Below are positions 54,403 through 63,486 of a stretch of 64,000 nucleotides of DNA, piece by piece; position 1 is the stretch's first letter; the number at the start of each line of letters is the position of its first letter. This DNA comes from Altererythrobacter sp. CAU 1644. Lineage in GTDB: Bacteria > Pseudomonadota > Alphaproteobacteria > Sphingomonadales > Sphingomonadaceae. The stretch is taken from contig NZ_CP121106.1 in assembly GCF_029623755.1 (NCBI RefSeq), positions 3,104,352 through 3,168,351 of the forward strand. The letters run 5' to 3'. The notes below the pieces were generated by a model. The model was given only the letters and a program-made list of their open reading frames with translations. It searched no databases and was not told the DNA's origin. A program made the translations under genes and the position numbers.

Positions 54403-57400
54403 TATGTGGCTCGCTGACGTATCGATCCGGCGCCCCGTCTTCGCTACGATGCTGATCGCCTCGCTCGTGGTGCTGGGACTTGTTTCGTTCAATCGGCTCG
54501 GCGTCGACCTTTTCCCAAAGGTGGAGTTTCCATACGTTTCAGTAACGACGGCGCTTCCTGGCGCCTCGCCCGCATCCGTGGAGACCGAAGTTACCGACAT
54601 TGTCGAGGAACAGCTCAATACCATTGCGGGATTGCGTCAGATGCGGTCGACCAGTGCGGAGGGTGTGAGCATCGTCAATCTCGAATTCGAACTCGAGGAA
54701 GATGCCGATGTGAAAGCGCAGGAGGTGCGCGACAAAATGTCGCGGCTTGGAGCCGATCTGCCTGCCGATTCCGAATCACCGGTCATCGAAAAGGTCGATC
54801 CCGATGCCGCGCCTATTCTCTCGGTTCTCATGTCGGGGGACATGCCCGCTCGTGACTTGACCGCTTTCGCAGACGAGGAGGTCAAGGAGCGTTTACAGCG
54901 CGTCCCCGGCGTCGGTTCAGTCGAGCTGGTCGGCGGACGCAAGCGGGAAATGCGTATCTGGCTCGATGCAGCCGCGATGCGCGCTCGCGGAGTGACTGCG
55001 GACGACGTACTCGGCGCAATTCAGCGCGAGAACTCCGAACTGCCGGGTGGTCGGTTGGTCACCGAGGGGCGCGCGCGCCAATTCGGTGTCCGCATACTCG
55101 CCGAAGCGGATAGCGCGGCAGAATTCGCGGCCATACCCATCGCCTATCGACCCAATGGCCAAACCGTTCGGATCGGCGACGTCGGGCGGGTAGAAGACTC
55201 GATTGAAGACGAGGCCAGTTATGCTCAGCTCGACGGTGAACCAGGCGTTGTTCTTGAAGTCCGCAAGCAAAGCGGTGAGAACACAGTCGCCGTCGCCGAA
55301 CACATCCGCGCCGACATTGAGGAGCTGCGAGCTTCGGCACCAGAAGGCGTCACCTTCGTCATCGCGCGCGACACTTCTCGCTTCATCGAACAGGCCATCG
55401 GAGACGTGCTGTTCGACCTGTTAATTGCCGTGGTTCTGGTGGTCGCGGTGACATTCCTTTTCCTTCTCAGTTGGCGCGCTACGATCATAGTATTGCTGGC
55501 GATCCCCACTTCGATAGTCGCAAGCTTCATTGCCTTTGCGGCGTTCGATTTCACGATCAACATGGTCACTTTGTTAGCGCTGACGGTCGCTATCGGCCTG
55601 CTGGTCGATGACGCGATCGTCGTCGTCGAAGCAGTTCAAAATGATGTCGATGAAGGTGCTGACGCAACTGGAGCGGCTCACGCAGCCACTAAGCGGGTTG
55701 CGTTGGCTGTTCTGGCTGGAACTTTTGCGACTTTGGCAGTGTTCGTGCCAATCGCGTTTATGGAAGGAATAGTTGGCCGCTTTTTCTTTCAATACGGTCT
55801 TGCAATCGTCTTCTCCGTCAGCGTCTCGATGCTGGTTGCCTTCACGCTCACACCCGCGCTTTCGGCCCGGTTGCTGCGTCCCGAAGAAAAGGAGAGCGGC
55901 TGGTTCGCACGCATAGAGCGATTCCATGTCGGGATGCGACAACGCTACGAAAGGCTCGTATCTTGGGCGATCCGCCGCCGCTACGTCGTACTAGGCGGCG
56001 CCCTTGCCAGCGTATTCGTGGGGGGGGTTTTTGCGGCGCTCGTGCCCAGCACATTCATGTCCACTACGGACCGCTCGGAATTTCTCGTCACGATCAAGCT
56101 ACCGCTCGGCACAGGGATAGCCGGGGCAAAGGATGCAGCGCAGCAGGTGGATGCCGCTCTGCGCGAAAATCCCGAAGTCGAACTCGTTTTTGTCAGTGCG
56201 GGCAGCGGGACCAATCCAAAGATCAACGAGCTCGATATCTATGTCGGCCTTTCGCACAAACGGTCACGCGACGTGACGCAAGACGATATAATGACCTTCG
56301 CACGCCAGGCAGCACTCGACGGAGTCCCGAAGGCACGCCAAGTCGCGGTGGAGGAAGTCCCGTGGGTTTCCGGTGCCGGGGTCGGACAGACCGCGATAGA
56401 GCTGATCATCACAGGGCCGGATACCGCCACAATCAATCGCTACGCGCAATGGCTCGAAAGCGAGCTGTCCGCGCGATCTGATTTCGTAGACGTGCGCTCC
56501 ACATATGAGGGTGGCAGACCTGAGTTGCAGATCGCGCTCGACCGTGATCGGGCGGCGGATCTCGGTATTTCTGCGCGCGACCTTGCGGCAGCTTCGCGGA
56601 CACTCGTAGGCGGGAGCGATGCCGGGACGTTCGAGACGGGTGGACGCCGCTACGACGTTCGGGTCCGGTTGGAGGAAAGCGAGCGACAGCGATTGAGCGA
56701 CATAGAGGCGCTGCCCCTCAGGACAGCGCAGGGCAGTCTGGTCGATTTGGCAGCAATTGCCGACATTGATGTCACGCTGAACGCCGCAGAAATCGAACGC
56801 ATTGATCGATCGCGCCAGATTTCGGTGCTCGCCAATACCGCGCCGGGTGTTCCGTTGAGCGTGGCCGTCTCGGATTTAGAGGGCTTGCTTGCCGCCAACC
56901 CACCGCCAGCTGGACTGTCTACCCAAATGGAAGGCACAGCGCGCCGCCTCGCTGAAACGAGCGAGGCCATTATCTTTGCCTTCATCTTAGCGATTGTCGC
57001 ACTCTACATTGTCCTCGCAAGCCAGTTTAACAGCTTCGGGCAACCGATCATCATCATGCTCACCGCGCCGCTGTCCTTCTCGGGCGCGTATTTTCTCATG
57101 TGGGCAGCAGGTCAGGAAATGAGCTTGTTTGCGCAAATCGGCATGATTGCGCTTATGGGTATCGTGATGAAAAACGGCATCCTGCTTGTCGATCGCGCCA
57201 ACCAGTTCCGCGATGCTGGCAAAGATGCTGCTGCGGCCATGCGCGATGCCGCGCCGGAACGGCTGCGACCAGTCCTCATGACCGCGCTGGCTGCCGTTTT
57301 CGGAATGATGCCCGTCGCATTGGCACAGTCAGACGCTGCGGAATGGAGAAACCCCATGGGATTCATCATTATCGGCGGTCTCACGACATCTACCTTCCTG

Positions 57401-57496
57401 ACATTGTTGGTGATACCCGCAGCTTATGCGGCAGCCTCGGATTTGCGGAAGCTCGTGAGCAACTTTCGATCCTCGCTCTTGCATGGACCGTCCTAG
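54392..57496 (+). CDS. RND multidrug efflux permease (HAE1/AcrB-like)
   Basis: A 1034-aa RND permease. It begins ADVSIRRPVFATMLIASLVV and RLGVDLFPKVEFPYVSVTTA. Helix 4 has VALLALTVAIGLLVDDAIVVVE-type residues (LLVDDAIVVVEAVQNDVDEG), the paired Asp of drug/proton antiporters, in contrast to the heavy-metal pumps of this window. Later segments are IVALYIVLASQFNSFGQPII and FAQIGMIALMGIVMKNGILL. It likely exports hydrophobic compounds handled by the adjacent hydrolase and thioesterase. Confidence 0.93.
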   Translation: MQTDMWLADVSIRRPVFATMLIASLVVLGLVSFNRLGVDLFPKVEFPYVSVTTALPGASPASVETEVTDIVEEQLNTIAGLRQMRSTSAEGVSIVNLEFELEEDADVKAQEVRDKMSRLGADLPADSESPVIEKVDPDAAPILSVLMSGDMPARDLTAFADEEVKERLQRVPGVGSVELVGGRKREMRIWLDAAAMRARGVTADDVLGAIQRENSELPGGRLVTEGRARQFGVRILAEADSAAEFAAIPIAYRPNGQTVRIGDVGRVEDSIEDEASYAQLDGEPGVVLEVRKQSGENTVAVAEHIRADIEELRASAPEGVTFVIARDTSRFIEQAIGDVLFDLLIAVVLVVAVTFLFLLSWRATIIVLLAIPTSIVASFIAFAAFDFTINMVTLLALTVAIGLLVDDAIVVVEAVQNDVDEGADATGAAHAATKRVALAVLAGTFATLAVFVPIAFMEGIVGRFFFQYGLAIVFSVSVSMLVAFTLTPALSARLLRPEEKESGWFARIERFHVGMRQRYERLVSWAIRRRYVVLGGALASVFVGGVFAALVPSTFMSTTDRSEFLVTIKLPLGTGIAGAKDAAQQVDAALRENPEVELVFVSAGSGTNPKINELDIYVGLSHKRSRDVTQDDIMTFARQAALDGVPKARQVAVEEVPWVSGAGVGQTAIELIITGPDTATINRYAQWLESELSARSDFVDVRSTYEGGRPELQIALDRDRAADLGISARDLAAASRTLVGGSDAGTFETGGRRYDVRVRLEESERQRLSDIEALPLRTAQGSLVDLAAIADIDVTLNAAEIERIDRSRQISVLANTAPGVPLSVAVSDLEGLLAANPPPAGLSTQMEGTARRLAETSEAIIFAFILAIVALYIVLASQFNSFGQPIIIMLTAPLSFSGAYFLMWAAGQEMSLFAQIGMIALMGIVMKNGILLVDRANQFRDAGKDAAAAMRDAAPERLRPVLMTALAAVFGMMPVALAQSDAAEWRNPMGFIIIGGLTTSTFLTLLVIPAAYAAASDLRKLVSNFRSSLLHGPS

Positions 57497-57615
57497 GTCG
57501 AAGCGTTGGCTCAACCGTTACCGGTTTTGTGATCGGCGCAGGGTAGAACAAGCATTGTCCGCATTCACCTCCAGAAGCGGACGCTGGGCCATTTGAGATC
57601 AGCGCCCAACTCCAG

Positions 57616-58254
57616 TCAGATCTCAGTTTTCTCAGCGAGAGTAAGAGCATCTTCAATGTCGACACCAAGATACCGCACGGTGTTCTCGATCTTGGAATGA
57701 CCGAGCAGTATCTGGATTGCACGTATGTTGCCTGTGGCTTTGTAGATGATTGAAGCTTTGGTCCGGCGCAGTGAGTGGGTGCCGTATTCCTCAGGACGCA
57801 AGCCAATAGCCGTCACCCACTCATCAACAAGCCGCGCGTACTGTCGCGTGCTCAAGTGGCGTGTTTGATCAACTCTGCTCGGGAAGACGAAGTCCTCCAC
57901 GTCACCACATCTGAGCTCGAGTCACGCAAACAGGCTTGCACGCGCATCTGATGCGATCTCAAACTGAACAGGTCGACCTGTTTTGCGCTGCGTGATTGTT
58001 GCTCGCGTCCGGATTTCCGGGCCGCTGACTAGGTCGCCGATTTTGAGCTCGACGAGATCACAGCCTCGCAGTTTGCTATCGATCGCCAAGTCAAACAGAG
58101 CGCGGTCTCTTATGCGCTCCTCGCGATCAAGAAAGAAACGGATCGCCCAAATCTGCTTTTGATTGAATGGACGCTTGGGACCGATCTTAGCACCGAAGTT
58201 CCAAGGCACTCGGTTTTGAGAAGCAGGATCAAATTGTGAATAGGTCATTGTCAT
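57616..58254 (-). pseudogene. Tyrosine recombinase/integrase interrupted by one in-frame TGA
   Basis: One reading frame of about 212 codons holds a compact tyrosine recombinase: N-terminal PKRPFNQKQIWAIRFFLDRE, catalytic Arg in SKLRGCDLVELKIGDLVSG, then HSLRRTKASI (His and Arg box), ILLGHSKIENTVRYLGVD (His and Tyr). A single TGA at 57922-57924 interrupts it after residue 110 (ASLFA-stop-LELRCGDVEDF); from memory, related proteins have Trp here, which would need TGG. All other catalytic residues remain. It could be a recent nonsense mutation, a sequencing error or readthrough. Confidence 0.85.
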
Positions 58255-58597
58255 TCTCCTTGGCCGGAATGGCCGCAGAGAATGTCCGCTTTCGGGAGCT
58301 AAGATCTCGGATGGCTACGTCCGACATTGGGGCGCATTGCCGCCGTTCGCGCTCCTGACTAATCGGCAGGCCTCTGGGCGAAAGCTCTGTCATCGAAGGA
58401 TCGGGAGAAAAAATCCGAAAATGGTTCTGCGAAGTGACGACTGCTCGCGCTTTATGCCCGTCAATCTCCGTCCATGATATGCAATGACATATGATTAGTC
58501 AGCCATATATGTCGCTACAGATTTCTCTTGCTTTTTGAGAAACCTTTGTATATGCTAAAACATATAAACGTCGATCAACATATGCAGAACTATATTT
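58255..58597. other. Gene-free region between recombinase and hipBA
   Basis: 343 nt with no convincing gene. The right half is AT-rich, unlike the surroundings, and holds several CATATG/ATATG elements: GACATAT and ATATGTC arms around 58489-58512, the dyad at 58549-58566 and ACATATG near 58578. These probably form the hipBA promoter and operators. The left half shows nothing that I can assign. Confidence 0.5.
58549..58566. promoter_or_regulatory. HipB operator candidate
   Basis: TATATG-CTAAAA-CATATA, a perfect 6-6-6 inverted repeat 31 nt before the hipB start. Toxin-antitoxin operons are repressed by their antitoxin at such dyads; assignment to HipB is inferred. Confidence 0.6.
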
Positions 58598-59221
58598 ATG
58601 AGCACGGCAATCGAAGACATCGCCGCAAGCATCAAAGCGGCTCGGATAGCAAAGGGCTTTACCCAGAAACAGCTGGGTGAACGGGTAGGTTTGCCCCAAA
58701 GCCATATCTCCAAGATCGAAGGCGGGAGTGTAGACCTACAGATTTCCAGCCTTGTCGAAATAGCGCGCGCGCTCGACCTCGAGCTGAAGCTTGTGCCTCG
58801 AAGGACCATACCGGCGATCGAAGGCGTTGTGCGCTCACAGCGCGAAAGAAGCGAGGCAAGTCGAGCGCTCGCAACGATTGCTGAAACCAACCGGTTCGCC
58901 GAGCGAGTACGGCAGACCTATCCGAGCATCACCGAGGTGAATGAGCTGCAAAGCGCACTTAAAAATATCCCGACCGTTAATCTCAATCCCGAAACGCTCA
59001 AGGCCATCCAGCAGGCCTTGCAGCCCGTCGCCCATCTGAAAAAACATTTTCAGGACTTCGGCTGGGCGCTTGAACAGCAAGAGGGAACGAAGAAGTTCGC
59101 CCAACAGATCGCGGCATCCACACGTGCCCTCCAGCGCGTCAGAAACCTGCAGGTCCACGCAATCGATCGAGATAGTGCCCCGAGACGGCCTGCTTACCGG
59201 CTTGAGGACGACGCCACATGA
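58598..59221 (+). CDS. hipB: HipB-like XRE antitoxin
   Basis: A 207-aa protein. The N-terminal XRE domain has IKAARIAKGFTQKQLGERVG, LPQSHISKIEGGSVDLQISS and LVEIARALDLELKLVPR. The remaining 130 residues are helical (VNELQSALKNIPTVNLNPET) and make it more than twice the length of E. coli HipB (88 aa). It precedes hipA with ATGA overlap, the usual antitoxin-toxin order. The C-terminal part may bind HipA or another partner. Confidence 0.87.
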   Translation: MSTAIEDIAASIKAARIAKGFTQKQLGERVGLPQSHISKIEGGSVDLQISSLVEIARALDLELKLVPRRTIPAIEGVVRSQRERSEASRALATIAETNRFAERVRQTYPSITEVNELQSALKNIPTVNLNPETLKAIQQALQPVAHLKKHFQDFGWALEQQEGTKKFAQQIAASTRALQRVRNLQVHAIDRDSAPRRPAYRLEDDAT

Positions 59222-60432
59222 TCGACGCAGCGGCTCTCGATATCTTTCTGGGTAAGACGCGCGTTGGAACGATTGCGCGCCTCGATGGAGATGCGAGCAT
59301 CTTCACATTCGACGAGGTCTACCTTGCCGACCAAAATCGGCCAACGCTGTCGCTCGCCTACAAGGATGCGAATGGCGAAATCATTGCGGACACACGCAGC
59401 TATCGAACGAAAATCGAGCCGTTCTTCTCCAACCTCCTTCCCGAAGGCACGCTTCGCGACTACCTCGCCCGCCGCGCGGGCGTAAAAGCCGTGCGCGAGT
59501 ACCACCTTCTCGCACAGCTCGGGCACGATCTTCCAGGCGCAGTGCGCGCCATCGCCGTCGACGCCGAGGAAACGGAGGCCGACGAGCCCGATGCAGAAGT
59601 GGTGGAGAAGCAGGCAGAGCGCGCGCTGCGCTTCTCGCTTGCCGGCGTGCAACTCAAATTCTCGGCGATCAAAGCCCAGGGCAAGAATGGCGGACTGACG
59701 ATCCCGGTCACAGGCAGCGGCGGCGACTGGATCGTCAAGCTGCCCTCTGCAAGACATCCGGACGTGCCCGAGGCAGAATTCGCGGCGATGAAACTGGCCG
59801 CAAAGATCGGGATCGACGTACCTGAAATCGACCTTGTGCCCCTCGATCAGATCGATGGCATACCCGAAGGTATCACCCGTTACGGAGAGTCCGCTTTTGC
59901 CATCCGGCGCTTTGACCGGGGTGAAGAAGGACCAGTGCACACCGAAGACTTCGCCCAGGTGTTCGGTGTCTTTGCAGACGATAAATACGAGAATGCGAGC
60001 TACCGCCAGATCCTCAGTGTGCTGGCGATCGAAACCGACGAGCAAAGCGTGGTCGAATTCGTCCGCCGGCTCACCTACTCGGTGCTGATCGGGAATGGCG
60101 ACATGCACCTCAAGAACTGGTCGTTGATCTATCCGGATAGGCGCAACGCGCTGCTTGCACCTGCCTATGACTTGCTTTCGACGCTCGCCTATATCCCGGG
60201 CGACGATGCTGCACTCAAGTTTCATAGCTCGCGCGAGTGGGCGTCCTACACCTATGATGAACTCGAGGCGATCGCCGATAGAGCTCGGCTGCCTGCCAGG
60301 CTGATCACCGCGACAGCAAAGGATGTCGTTGCACGGTTTGATGACGCCTGGAGCAGCGAAAGCGGACACCTCCCCTTCCCCGATCATGTGCGAAGCGCGA
60401 TCGAAAGGCATCGCAAGACTCTTGCGATCTGA
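59218..60432 (+). CDS. hipA: HipA-like serine/threonine kinase toxin
   Basis: A 404-aa HipA-family kinase. N-subdomain (VGTIARLDGDASIFTFDEVY, SNLLPEGTLRDYLARRAGV), a phosphate-binding region (SLAGVQLKFSAI with DWIVKLPSARHPDVPEAEFA), catalytic loop LIGNGDMHLKNWSLIY and Mg-binding PAYDLLSTLAY are all present, so the kinase looks active. E. coli HipA phosphorylates glutamyl-tRNA synthetase and causes persistence; the target here is unknown. As cargo on a transfer element it may help stabilise the element. Confidence 0.93.
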   Translation: MIDAAALDIFLGKTRVGTIARLDGDASIFTFDEVYLADQNRPTLSLAYKDANGEIIADTRSYRTKIEPFFSNLLPEGTLRDYLARRAGVKAVREYHLLAQLGHDLPGAVRAIAVDAEETEADEPDAEVVEKQAERALRFSLAGVQLKFSAIKAQGKNGGLTIPVTGSGGDWIVKLPSARHPDVPEAEFAAMKLAAKIGIDVPEIDLVPLDQIDGIPEGITRYGESAFAIRRFDRGEEGPVHTEDFAQVFGVFADDKYENASYRQILSVLAIETDEQSVVEFVRRLTYSVLIGNGDMHLKNWSLIYPDRRNALLAPAYDLLSTLAYIPGDDAALKFHSSREWASYTYDELEAIADRARLPARLITATAKDVVARFDDAWSSESGHLPFPDHVRSAIERHRKTLAI

Positions 60433-60525
60433 GAGCGGTTCCGAAATCCGATCGTTCGCGCGTAAGCACCACCTGGACCAACTGCCGGGCCCAATTCGTC
60501 AGAAAATCTTGCACATAGCGGCCCT

Positions 60526-63438
60526 TCAAATCCCGAAGTCCAGTGTCTTGCTCTTGCTTCGGGCGAGTTCCTTTTCGGCCTTGTTGGCCTCTTCCGGTTT
60601 CAGCTGATCAAGTTCGCCGTTTTTCTTTTCTGTCGGCGTCAACTGTGCGGTGACCTCGAGGGCCGAGGCCTTCTCGCCTTTGTTGCGTGCCACGGCTGCT
60701 CCGAGCCTGTCCGAACTGTCGACGACGAGTGTCAGGTGATCGCGAAGCCTCGTGATCGTCACCAGGAACGTTTTCTGGTTCGACAGGTTGCGCTCGCGGC
60801 TGTCCATGACTGCAATGCCGCGATCGGATGTCAGACCCTGCGCCATGTGGGCGTTGAGCGCATAGGCAAGATCGATCCGCTTCAGCATCGGATCGTCCTT
60901 TTTGAGCTCAACCTGGTCTCCCTTGGAAGTTTCGAAAGTGACCTTCCCGCCGACAACGGCAACCACCTTGGCCTGGTCGGCATTGAAGAGGCCGCGGCGA
61001 TGATCGTTGCGGGTCCAGCGGATCCGGTCGCCTTCATGGATCTCGAGCTTTCTTGACTCATGCAAGGTCAGATTCTGGTCGCCCTTCCCTGCCCTGATCC
61101 GCGCGGGATCGAACCGGAACCGCTTGCCGCGCTTGTCCGCGACTTCGACCTGCCTGCCCTTCCGGTCCTGTCCCAAGACACGATACTCGCCCGCTGACAG
61201 TCCCAGGGCCTGTTGCTTTCTCGAGACCTCGAGCACCCGGCCAGGCTGGTAGGCTGACAGATGTCGCAGTTCTTCGCGGGTCGTGTTGACGCGATCCAGC
61301 ACTCCAAGCTCGGCCTTGCCCGGTCCGATCTCGCCATTGGCGAGAAGTCCCTGCTGGACGGCAGCATTGACCGCAGAGCGGATGGCGCGGCCCGAAGCGT
61401 AGATCGAGGTGCGCGAGCGGGTGTCCTTGTCGAGCGCCAACCAGGTGTCAGCAGCGACCAGCGCGCCATCGCCCTTGGCCTCGAGTGTGTGCGGCTGCAG
61501 GTGACGCAGCGCCGTGCGTACATCACCCGCCTGCGCTGCCGCCTGCGCCTCGCGGATGACGGGGTCGCGGGCGCGCAGGTTGGTCGCCATTTCAGCGCTC
61601 GCCATGCCCGTCCGCTGCAGGAGCGCGAAGGGTTTGCCCGCATCAACTGCGCCGAGCTGCTTGCGGTCCCCCATCAGGACCAGGCGGTGAACGCCAGCCA
61701 GATTGGCGAGGCGGACGAGCTTTTCCTTGTCCTCATTCGAGACCATCGAAGCCTCGTCGAGGACAAGCACATGGTCTTTCAGCGCCGCCTTTGCCTCCGC
61801 GCGAAGCGCCGCGTTGCCAGGATCGTCGAGCAGCTTTTTCCAGCCACCAAGAAAGCGGGCCAGCGTCTGCGAGCCGATGCCGGTGTCGCGTTCGAGCATC
61901 TGGACGAGCGTGTTCTGGATCGCGAGCCCGATGACCGGGCGGCCATCGTCGCGCAGCACCTCGGCGACGGGCTTCAGAACGCTGCTCTTGCCGGCACCTG
62001 CAATTCCCTGGACCGCGATCGTTCGATCTTCGGACGTCAAGATCAGCTTCGCCGCTCCGAGCTGACCCGCATTCAGCCGGAACCCCTGCCCTGCCATTGC
62101 AGCGGACTGGACACGAGCGTTTGCGCTTCCCGGCTCAACTGCAGACGAGCTCGCACCCTTGCCAGCGGCAACCTCGGTCAAGATCCGCTGCTCGGCGATC
62201 ACCGCGTCTCGCGAAGCCAGCCAGCCCGTGTGCTCTCCCTTGCCCGCTATGAGGTCGCCGGAGCGCACCAAGGCGCGGGTCCGTTTTTCAATATCGGCAA
62301 TCGTCGCTGGCAACCCGAAATCGAGCGCAGCCTTGTAGAGCGCGGTGCGCTCGAAGGCAGCCTCGCGCTGCGAAAGATGACGCACCGCCGAAGCGACGGC
62401 CTGTGCCGCTGCGATCGTCTTACGGTCCTGTCTGAGGACCGACTTGGGCACAAGCGGATCAGCCGGATCGCCCCTGACATGCGCGGCGAAGCGTCCCAGC
62501 CATGCGCGCCCGCGCTCGACAAGCGAGCCGAACCTGCCAGTTTCGATCGACTGTTTCAGTGTGCGGGTCCGGGCCCGCTCGACCAAGGGCGCGAGGTCCA
62601 ACCCGATCGATTTCGCGGTTTCGCTCCAGAGCTTGCCCAAGGTTTCGCGGTCCTCGATCGTGTCCTTGCTGGCGCGCGTATCGAGCGCGGCGATGCGGCC
62701 TGCTTCAAGACCAGGACCGCGCCGCGCATCGAGCACTTCCTGGCGGCGGCTCGAGAACGCCATGACCTGTTCGCGGGTGATACCGCGCGCCTCGAAATTG
62801 CCATGCTTGAGGGTCGGTCCCGGCTCATAGCCAAGCTTCTCGACCGCGACGCGAAAGCGCGCCATCGCGATAGAATTGAGCGTGGTGTTGAGCTGCCAGA
62901 GCCGGTCGTTCTTGAGCGTACGCCACTTCCCGTCCTTGCCTTGCGTGACATTGGCGATGACCGCATGGAAATGGAGGTTCGGCTCCTGGTTGCGGTTGGT
63001 GTCGTGCTGGAACAGGCCGATCGCAAGGTTTCCGGTGGCCTGCGTTACGATCTTGCCTTTCTCCACCATCCGGGTCTCGGCCGCATTCTTCTCAGCCCAG
63101 TCCAGCGCTTCGAGGACGGCTTCGCGGTAGGCGGGGATGATCCGCTCGTCCTTCCCGACGAGCGCCAGCAGCGACCAGCTCTTGGGAACGGAGAAGGTGA
63201 GGTCTGTACCTGGGCGGTGTGCCTGCCCGGGATTGCCGACACTGCTGCCGTCGGGCAGCTCGCCACGCAGCAGCGCGTCGAACGCTTGGGTCTCGACCTT
63301 GCCGTCGAGACCAAGGCGCCTTGCACCCTTGCCGACCCACCGGCCCGAGCGGTCGGCATCGGCGCTCGCGTAGTAATTGTCCGAAGCGAAGTAGCTTGCC
63401 GCCGCCGATGGCGAGCGGACATTGGCGACGGAAAGCAT
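60526..63438 (-). CDS. mobF: MobF-family conjugative relaxase-helicase (TraI/TrwC-like)
   Basis: A 970-aa protein, close to TrwC (966 aa) and shorter than F TraI. The relaxase domain has Tyr16, Tyr22 and Tyr23 near the N-terminus and the three metal-binding His at 145, 156 and 158 (FQHDTNRN and NLHFHAVI); the spacing of 11 and 2 is that of TrwC. The helicase half has Walker A GIAGAGKSSVLK near 478, LVLDEASMVSNEDKEKLV and LMGDRKQLGAVDAGK. It nicks oriT and unwinds the strand for transfer. It lies 48 nt after the coupling-protein gene. Confidence 0.95.
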   Translation of the reverse strand: MLSVANVRSPSAAASYFASDNYYASADADRSGRWVGKGARRLGLDGKVETQAFDALLRGELPDGSSVGNPGQAHRPGTDLTFSVPKSWSLLALVGKDERIIPAYREAVLEALDWAEKNAAETRMVEKGKIVTQATGNLAIGLFQHDTNRNQEPNLHFHAVIANVTQGKDGKWRTLKNDRLWQLNTTLNSIAMARFRVAVEKLGYEPGPTLKHGNFEARGITREQVMAFSSRRQEVLDARRGPGLEAGRIAALDTRASKDTIEDRETLGKLWSETAKSIGLDLAPLVERARTRTLKQSIETGRFGSLVERGRAWLGRFAAHVRGDPADPLVPKSVLRQDRKTIAAAQAVASAVRHLSQREAAFERTALYKAALDFGLPATIADIEKRTRALVRSGDLIAGKGEHTGWLASRDAVIAEQRILTEVAAGKGASSSAVEPGSANARVQSAAMAGQGFRLNAGQLGAAKLILTSEDRTIAVQGIAGAGKSSVLKPVAEVLRDDGRPVIGLAIQNTLVQMLERDTGIGSQTLARFLGGWKKLLDDPGNAALRAEAKAALKDHVLVLDEASMVSNEDKEKLVRLANLAGVHRLVLMGDRKQLGAVDAGKPFALLQRTGMASAEMATNLRARDPVIREAQAAAQAGDVRTALRHLQPHTLEAKGDGALVAADTWLALDKDTRSRTSIYASGRAIRSAVNAAVQQGLLANGEIGPGKAELGVLDRVNTTREELRHLSAYQPGRVLEVSRKQQALGLSAGEYRVLGQDRKGRQVEVADKRGKRFRFDPARIRAGKGDQNLTLHESRKLEIHEGDRIRWTRNDHRRGLFNADQAKVVAVVGGKVTFETSKGDQVELKKDDPMLKRIDLAYALNAHMAQGLTSDRGIAVMDSRERNLSNQKTFLVTITRLRDHLTLVVDSSDRLGAAVARNKGEKASALEVTAQLTPTEKKNGELDQLKPEEANKAEKELARSKSKTLDFGI

Positions 63439-63486
63439 GGGCTGGGATCACTTTCTCTTGGCCCTCGTCCCCTCCCCGGTTGAGCG

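Noticed and set aside
57500..57545. AACCG-TTAC-CGGTT followed by TTTTG as terminator after the RND gene
   Set aside because: A five-base-pair stem is too weak to call a terminator without supporting data.
61261..63483. 740-codon open frame opposite the relaxase
   Set aside because: No recognisable domain; the minus strand holds the relaxase with catalytic Tyr, His triad and helicase motifs.
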